Positions 57,560-64,000 of a DNA stretch of 64,000 bases are shown here, in pieces. The DNA is from Paramacrobiotus metropolitanus (Eukaryota; Tardigrada; Eutardigrada; Parachela; Macrobiotidae): positions 186,001-250,000 of the forward strand of contig NW_026570324.1 of NCBI RefSeq assembly GCF_019649055.1, written 5' to 3'. The number at the start of each line of letters is the position of its first letter. The first letter of the stretch is position 1. The notes beneath the pieces were generated by a model. That model searched no databases. It saw only the letters and a program-made list of their open reading frames with translations, and was not told the DNA's origin. The position numbers were made by a program, and so were the translations under genes.

Positions 57560-58005
57560 TACTTTTTAAAGTATATTTTACCACCATGTCGAACTGCGAG
57601 GCGATGACCCTTTGACGTAAAACCTTTGGATTATGCAGTATTTTTCGATACCACAATAACACAGACACTCGACTTCTTCGTAATCTGTATTAGTAACATT
57701 TCGGATGGTCAGATAGCTTCGGTTAAGCCTGTTTTCCACGGAGATCTGCTGGTTCTGTTTTGACTGGACAACAGTGTCCTCATCGATGAGGTTGCCTTGA
57801 TATCGCCACACCAGACTTGTGGGCGGAAAGTTGTGACATGCGGAGCCGGATTTGCTCATGTAGAAGCAGTCTAGAACAAAATCTCCCCATAGATAGACGT
57901 GCACCTTCGTTCCAGGACGATCAACCATTTTGCTCTCAATTTCACCACGCGTACTGTGGTTCTCTACTTGGACAGCTGCAAACAGCGCACGCTTAGCCTT
58001 AAAAC
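57560..58005 (-). CDS. Ig-like domain protein, intact domain
   Basis: The open frame from 58005 (after a GTCGCAG acceptor) to the stop at 57578 encodes KAKRALFAAVQ, a basic stretch, then an Ig V-like domain. It has B-strand Cys in FVLDCFY, a second Cys in SACHNF, Trp in TSLVWRYQ, SYLTIRNV, and Tyr/Cys of the F strand in TDYEEVECLCYCG. The cysteine-W-DxYxxxxC pattern is the hallmark; the CLCYCG and KYC cysteines are extra and typical of this family. A first exon with a start and probable signal peptide must lie upstream but was not found. It is the only one of four copies in the window without a break. A small secreted or cell-surface binding protein is the likely role; the partner is unknown. 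Confidence 0.6.
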
Positions 58006-59952
58006 TGCGACAGGCAAGAAATTATGGCTTTAGCTAACAGAAGCAATACAACGCGTGCAAAGTCTGCTGTACTGACAAAATGAAACCCGATCAGTCCATC
58101 TAGCCGTGCGGATTATTATTATGAACGTAGCCTACAGATGGTAAAATACATAGCATTTTACTCTGTCCAGGGTGAGCTTTGTACTTCCACGCTACTTGGG
58201 CTACGCCATACGCAGATAGCAAAACCAGGGCTTATCCAAGGTTTCTGTTGAAGCGGTACAATAGAAAAGGTATAGGGCGTGACTTCCGTTCACTTCCGTC
58301 ACTACAGGCATCCCCTTTTATTACGGGAACCCTTTTAAATAACTTAATGCTCTAGCTATGAATTATTTGGGTTTCTGGACTAGACGGCCTCCATAATTTT
58401 TTGAATATAACATAATTTACTAACAGTTTTCTTAAGTTATTCACTTACTAGTGCTCGCTGCTGTGCTGTTGTCAAGATGTCTGTCAACTGGTCCACACGC
58501 TGGTACTGGTGTTTGAGCGTGAAACAAAATCATCACGCGAATCCATGGTGCCAGAATCGTACAGTTTATTTTTACAGGTTTCATCAATGCATACTATTAT
58601 TCAGATATAAATGCGTTAGCTTGTACAAATTGGAATAAAAATAAATATTTTTTCTGCCCATCGCTTAGTTTCGGCATTCCCTATAAAATTTTTTAAACAT
58701 TTTCTCGTTCCTTATTGCCAATTTCACCGTAACAAAACACTATCAGCACGAATATGGAATCAAGTTTATTATCACCAGAATACCGCGATCTGCAGTGGCA
58801 AAGGTCATAACGCGTCCGTTTTCAAATCGCTCTCATTGGTCCATTTACTACGTTTTTTTTATAGACGGAAAGCAATTTTAGGAAAGTTGACGACATGAAC
58901 TTATTGAACTAAGCCAAACTAACGCAATTAATTTTTTTTAACTATTTATACAAACTCTATCTGTACGAAGTCGGTTGCGTGGGAACGGTTTATACAGTGC
59001 CAAGTACATCCGGTGCGTTGCAACGATATCGATGCTTTTATAAACTTCCGGTACCGATTTTTTAAAATTTCCCTAGAATCATCAGAAACTGATTCTTAAA
59101 CGTTGCGCCAAAGCAAATGCTCAGTAAAACAAGACGCACCTGTTGTTTTATGATACATATTCTCTGTACATACCATCTCAGTATGGCTACGCGACAGGGT
59201 CGTCGCGGCACATTTGGTTTTACGGACATTTCGCCTAAGGATAACTCGCTTTTTTAGCAAACAGTCATGTGGCTGTTTGTTGCCATAAGCCAGTCGGTTA
59301 TTTTCCGACTCCCCAAATGTTGCGCGACCAAATGTCACACAACAAAGCGGCTGCAAAACGAGTTGCCCAAAAAAATTAGCCGCTGCGACCAAAAACGTGT
59401 GGCGCAATGTCCCACGACGAAATGTCCGCGACCACTTTGGCTGTCACCCTCTGTATCCGGGGTATCCGCTTTATCTATACTACATATCTGTTCCACGCTG
59501 TCTGTATCCACTGACAGGCGCTGTCGGCGAAATTAGCGTGACCGGACCTCTCGCGAATGGCATCACAATCGCTTCCATAATTCCTTGATCGTGGCAATAT
59601 TCGATGGTCCCCATGGGCGCATTACCCTGAAGGCAATGGGAGCGAATGTAGGATAGTAAATTGCAGTTTGTAGTTGCAGTAATTGCCTTACTACTTATAC
59701 AGTTCGCGTACGGTATTACTTCCCTTTCTACTATAATCCTGTGCAAGATTAACGTAAGTGCAATATTACGAAAATTTCCGAAACTTAATTCCGTACCACT
59801 TTTAGTGCGGTGAAGGATGAGTTGTGATCGTTGCTTTCTAAGGAGCAACCGTTTGTTTTCTGTATTATGTTTTTCTTTCGTTTTTCTCGTCATTCTGCAT
59901 GCTTCTGCGGTGACAGCGGTGTAGATCACTTTTTATGTTGCATTAGCGAAGT
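58006..59952. other. Intergenic, nothing recognised
   Basis: AT-rich at 58.3-59.1 kb. A short segment at 59095-59140 repeats one at 55.13 kb. Frames on both strands at 59.1-59.9 kb have no domain. Confidence 0.35.
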
Positions 59953-60861
59953 GTGTGTACGGTAATTTACCACCACATACTACTGTACATAACTTCATAC
60001 TACTGGAAACAAGAGTCCGCTTGTGAAGAGTTACCGCTGGATTTGGCGCGCGTTCACCAGTGTGTATGGGATAACGCCGTTATACAAAAAGACATCACTG
60101 TGTTATGGGATAGCGTCGGCGACAATAAGCGAGACGAAGCACGGCTGAGAGCAGTCAGCACAAAGTACGCCGGGGCATGGCTTAATGCTCTTCCTGCAAA
60201 AGTTTTTGGCAGTTTCTTGGACGACCAGACTTTTCGTATTTCCGTTGGCCTGTGGCTTGGTGCGAAAATTGTCGAACGTCATTCCTGTGCTAGATGTGGA
60301 AAAGATGTAGCGGAGAACGGATATCATGGGCTGGCTTGTAAGAAGTGTATCGGTAGAAGGGAACGACGCAACGGTATTAACGACATAATTTTGCGAGCGT
60401 TATGTAATGCCGGGATTGAAGCTTATCCGGAGCCCGTTGGCTTTCTGCGCGAAAATGGAAAGCGCCCGGATGGAGCCACGCGATGGAAGTGGTATCGCGG
60501 TCAGCCTTTAGTATGGGACGTCACTTGCAGAGACACGATGGCGGATTCATATATCGACGCTACCTCAAAGTGTGCTGGCGCCGCCGCCGAATTGGCTTGC
60601 CGGGAGAAGATTGGAAAATACAAATCGCTTACTGATCGCTGCAATTTTGTCCCCTTTGCATGTGAGACTTTTGGCACTTGGTGTGAGACAGGCATTGTAA
60701 CGTTGAAGGAGATTCGTAAGAAGTTGTTTTTAAGGACGGGCGAAAATCGCTCCACTTGTTTTTTGTTCCAGCGTTTAAGTTTGGAGATTATGCGTGGTAA
60801 TGCTATGAGTGTGTTGTGCACAGTCCCTTCTCATGTTAATTGGGACAAATTCTTCATTTGA
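59953..60861 (+). mobile_element. Retroelement-derived ORF with zinc-finger and PD-(D/E)XK-like motif
   Basis: An uninterrupted frame of about 300 codons, related to the relic at 11.0-12.1 kb. Order of motifs: AGAWLNALPAKVFGSFLDD, RISVGLWLGA, Cys/His cluster (CARCGKDVAENGYHGLAC), KRPDGATRWKW, LVWDVTCRDT, CETFGTW, FQRLSLEIMRGNAMSVL. The RPDG...WDVT pair resembles a restriction-like endonuclease core. No RT domain is upstream; the ~260 bases before 60010 are unrelated. So it is either the 3' end of a truncated non-LTR element or a domesticated fragment. Its open state contrasts with the broken 11 kb copy. Confidence 0.6.
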
Positions 60862-60891
60862 TTATCATTGTTGAGCGAAGCTCGCTTTGTA

Positions 60892-61396
60892 CAAGCCCAT
60901 CCAACAATTCTTTGACCGCTGTAAGCGCAGCGCATATAAATCGCGCACAGTAATGCAAATACGCATCGTAGTGTAGTGGCAGATATATTTATAAATATTC
61001 AACCAATAATAATATATTAGATCACAATTAATAGACCATTACTAGACCAACGTGGAATCAATCATCTTTAGCCCGGGCATGTTACAATCAGTAATTTGAA
61101 AGTAATATGGATATTACGTACCACCGCGATATTGAATTGCAAAGCAAAGATTATACTGTTACAAAAGCATAAAATTAATATAAATTATGATGGCAATAAA
61201 TAATGCTAAACATATTACATTGTATGTCACAGATAGGTACAGTAACTGCAACACTTGAACACATGCAGATTTGTTGCTTATGTACGCTGAATACGCAGAC
61301 CCCTGTGGCGTGACGTGTCGAAGCACATTAAATGGCTCAAGCCCACGTTTCTTTAAATTCCGCTTACAGCGGTCAAAGAATTGTTGGATGGGCTTG
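60892..61396. mobile_element. TA-flanked MITE
   Basis: Inverted ends CAAGCCCATCCAACAATTCT, continuing to about 37 bp each side with few mismatches. TA at 60890-60891 and 61397-61398. 505 bp, no transposase. It lies 31 bp after the stop of the preceding ORF. Confidence 0.9.
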
Positions 61397-61398
61397 TA

Positions 61399-62700
61399 CA
61401 TATTTTTTCACTGCAAGGATGTTTTATCAGACACCATGAAAATGTTCAAACCAACATAAGCGAAAACAACTGACGATTAAGATGATTTTACGACATTCGA
61501 GAACCTAGCAAATACAGAGACCGACAGAAAAAACTACAAACAAGCAGCCAGAATCCACAGGTGCCACACCAACGAGCTCGCTGGTTAAGGGCCAAACGCA
61601 GAGCGTTGTAAGGGCAAGCCCCCAGATTGCTTCGGGCGTAACAACAGAAAAATCCGACCGCAAACATCCGCGCTTCCTCCATCCGTATCCAGAGCCTGGG
61701 AGATCCACGTTCGTTCCACGATACCCCAACGACATGAACAATGATATTGTCAGAGTGTTGTGCGTATAGCACAGGATATTGGCACGGTCGCCTCACCATC
61801 ATTGGCTCGGCTTGCCATTGGCCAGCTTTCCAAACACGACTAATCGTGTTTGCCATTCGAGTGCCAGCTTCGGAACCGTTAACATCGATTCCTAGCTTCC
61901 TCATGGTTTCATGCCCTTTTTTTTCCCTTTAGATTTGTTTATGATGCCCTTTTTCTGGTCTTTATTTCAAAGAAATAAAGCGATCTTTCGAGGAGTTGTG
62001 GTTTCGTTGTGTTTTCTCTATGCAGCGTGAGCGCTTCTCCGAGATGGTGGAGATGCGTTAAGATCCCTGTCATTCCCTTACTTTTGCTTAACTTTTGCAC
62101 TCGATAACGGCGTTCTATCACACACGCCGTGACACGGAAGTTCTTCTCCTTCAGTGGAGGTCCCAGCTCATCAGTGACAGCTAGCGGAGGAGAATCCCCA
62201 ACAGCACTAGAAGCAAGGAGCGTCGCTGGTTCGGAAGGCACGCGGCCGCCAGCACGGAGAAGAACCGCGGATTGCGCGCAAACAGTGGTAGGCATTAGAG
62301 CCAATAGATTTGAGTTGAAGGATTAATTCCTATTTCTTCTTCTGAGTTATCGGATTAATTCCATTAGTTTTATAAGTGAGGTGAACGCTTTTGAAAACGA
62401 GGAAGAAAAAGCGACCGATTGATCGCAACGAAAATGAAGAAGGTCTTAGTCGTCGTAGTGGATGGCAAAGTCGTAAGAGTTATCGTTACAGATATCCAGA
62501 CAGTCTATCTGGATGATATTCTGTTGTAAGAAGAGGAACGATTGTTCCATATTGGGATTGTTATTATATTATTGGTAATAATTAAAAGTATCGACGGTTG
62601 AAGAATAATCGTAAGAGAGCGCTTCTCTTCTCCGAGCTTCTCTGAGAAATAATAGCCCGCACTTCATGATATTATATTAGTTAACCAACATTTAGTGCAG
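61399..62700. other. Intergenic with one Pro/Ser/Thr-rich open stretch
   Basis: An 80-codon plus-strand stretch at about 61508-61750 (after an AATACAG that could be an acceptor) is rich in Pro, Ser, Thr and Gln and ends PRYPNDMNNDIVRVLCV. It has no start codon and no domain, so it is not called as a gene. The rest shows nothing recognisable. Confidence 0.3.
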
Positions 62701-63186
62701 CACTGTTAAAACGTGCATTTATGGACAGTGGCGATAGTCACAAGTGGCAGAGATTCTAAGCAGAGCATTGCGCAAACCACCGCAGCTAATAAAATGTCGC
62801 CTTGAAATGCAGTTTCCGGATCAGACAGTATTCTTCGATACCACAGAAACGCAGGCAATCCACTTTTTCGTAATCTGTATTATTAACCTTTCGAATGGTC
62901 AGTATGCTCAAGTTATGAAAGTTTTTCACGGAGACTTTCCCTGACTCGTATACCGTCTTTCGGTCGAAGAGGCGGTCGCGATAACGCCATACCAGGCTCG
63001 TTGGTGGGAAGTCGTGACATACGCCGTGCTCGCTCTGTAGCTGCATTCCATGACAATATCCTTCCCTAGTGGGACGTGTTGCACTGGTCCGGGAGGGAAA
63101 GACACTTCTTTTCGCACTGTACCGCGTGTAATGTAGTTCCCTGTTTCAGAACGGAATGGTAAAAGCATCACAAGAGCCGAATTTTA
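62700..63186 (-). pseudogene. Ig-like domain pseudogene
   Basis: Minus strand: VMLLPFRSETGNYITRGTV, FPPGPVQHVPLGKDIVMECSY in one frame. Then SEHGVCHDFPPTSLVWRYRD, SVKNFHNLSILTIRKVN, TDYEKVDCLRFCG and LIRKLHFKATF follow in the next. A one-base loss within the CTACAG/AGCACGGCG stretch (about 63035) breaks the domain relative to the 56.1 kb copy. The preserved leader helps define the N-terminus of the family. Confidence 0.75.
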
Positions 63187-63193
63187 GCTGGTA

Positions 63194-63283
63194 CAATGGA
63201 CTGCGGAAGTCGGACCGGACGAGTTGTGCCATCGGCTTCGGCGGCCATATCGGTCCGCGTTAAGACACTTCCGCAGTCCATTG
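63194..63283. mobile_element. 90-bp TA-flanked MITE
   Basis: Perfect inverted ends CAATGGACTGCGGAAGT, TA at 63192-63193 and 63284-63285. It stands 8 bp upstream of the Ig-like pseudogene leader, where a 5' exon or promoter would be expected. Confidence 0.85.
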
Positions 63284-63384
63284 TAAGTAAAAGAATTATG
63301 GTTTGCGTCAAATACAAAATTATGCTTTTAAAGTCTGCTATACTGACTGACCAGTGTCCATTAGGTCAGTCGCTCACTCCACGG

Positions 63385-64000
63385 GTGGTATACACAATCA
63401 TCTACTTCCGCTAAAAACAGGTAGGTAGCCCTGCCTAACGACAGTTACCAAAAACCCTGGAACTTGACGAATGTTTTCAATCAAACTAAATTAACCACGC
63501 AAAACAGAAACGGAACAAAGCAGGAAAGAACTTCTTCCTGACTTCGAGTCAAAAGACGTTTCAACTAGAAACGAGTTTGTAGATTTAATTGTCGAATATC
63601 CCAAGAAGTACGTTACGTTTAGCAAATGGCATGGGCCGCTACAAGACTGTAAGATGCGACTGGTTAGGCGATGGCCTCTGACTCTGAAGAAACATTTCTT
63701 GCGCATCAGGTGTTTGTGGAAAGATGAAGTGGTGTAATTGTATCTGGGAGTGGCTGCGGCCGCCCAACGTACCAGAAATGCTGCAAGCCCTGACGACCAA
63801 TTTTCGGGAACTGTTAAATGTGGCTACACACCTACTCGCAACAGACTGTACGCGTAGAAAAGTGAAACTCGGCCAGTCGGTCTGCAGTTCATCTATTCAA
63901 ACAGGTTTGATCTAATGCATACAATCTACAGCCCACTTTCGAACAGCAAAGCGCTTAAGTTTGCGCAAGTTCCCATAAAACGAAACATCCATGATTTTTA
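63385..64000 (-). repeat. Duplicated flank, partner of 56985-57480
   Basis: Same order of blocks as 56985-57480, including TTCAAACAGG followed by ATCTAATGCATA and, at the window end, AACATCCATG. At 57.4 kb the Ig-like gene follows immediately, so another family member is expected just beyond the right edge of the window. Confidence 0.6.
63589..63800 (+). pseudogene. Chitin-binding domain fragment related to peritrophin 2 exons 7-8
   Basis: EYPKKYVTFSKWHGPLQDC matches the end of exon 7 of peritrophin 2 with two cysteine-bearing stretches lost. After only ~60 bases, GGAAAGATGAAGTGGTGTAA...CCGCCCAACG matches exon 8. The intron is 284 bp in the live gene, so most of it is deleted here. No upstream domains. 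A dead fragment. Confidence 0.7.

Noticed and set aside
61508-61750. Pro/Ser/Thr-rich 80-codon open stretch
   Set aside because: No start codon, no partner exon and no domain; left as a note in the gap entry.
62432-62530. A 32-codon frame ending YLDDILL, reminiscent of a reverse-transcriptase box
   Set aside because: Far too short, with none of the other RT motifs nearby; a chance resemblance.

Overview
The window reads as nuclear DNA of an invertebrate animal, most likely an ecdysozoan. Genes are split by short GT-AG introns, mostly 50-400 bp. They encode secreted chitin-binding (peritrophin-type) proteins, an astacin protease, a class A GPCR and a lineage-expanded family of Ser/Thr kinases. 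A tardigrade or small crustacean would fit, but the sequence alone does not prove it. There are no operons, CRISPR arrays or rRNA/tRNA genes that I could support, and no LTR element or virus-like insert was recognised.

Layout. 0-2.2 kb: decayed duplicates, a chitin-binding-domain fragment and an Ig-like fragment between two related ~290 bp direct repeats. 2.4-7.3 kb: two tandem peritrophin genes with the same exon plan, both on +. 7.5-10.6 kb: kinase gene A (-). 11.0-12.1 kb: a retroelement C-terminal relic (-). 14.1-15.3 kb: GPCR (+). 16.1-18.4 kb: a two-exon pseudokinase (-) whose intron holds a TTAA-flanked foldback element that was itself hit by a CAGT-ended element. 19.6-20.5 kb: a possible GPI-anchored cysteine-rich (Ly6-like) gene on -, weak. 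21.95-32.55 kb: a deeply nested transposon stack. 33.3-37.8, 44.8-47.3 and 49.3-52.3 kb: kinase genes C, E and F (+), tandem duplicates sharing promoter-side and 3' flanking sequence. Between C and E lie another foldback element, a decayed CR1/Jockey-type LINE and a nearly identical 505 bp partial copy of kinase E. 53.5-55 kb: astacin (-). 55.7-64 kb: a tandemly duplicated block of Ig-like genes and pseudogenes, a retroelement-derived ORF and several TA-flanked MITEs.

Two things stand out. First, kinases A, C, E and F share one seven-exon plan (intron phases 1-0-2-2-2-0) and a conserved C-terminal region of about 190-200 residues that I cannot assign to any known domain. They sit beside a diverged relative lacking the catalytic Asn and the DFG motif. 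Second, the 21.95-32.55 kb stack contains two copies of one repeat (X). Comparing them gives natural empty sites for three other insertions: TTAA for the foldback family, TA for an element enclosing an R2-like reverse transcriptase, and 7-8 bp for a third. This lets target-site preferences and relative insertion order be read directly from the window.

The peritrophins and the astacin are likely secreted and linked to cuticle or gut lining. The kinase cluster would be intracellular. No functional link between these groups is visible beyond proximity. All exon joins are my reading of splice sites and reading frame, without transcript support.
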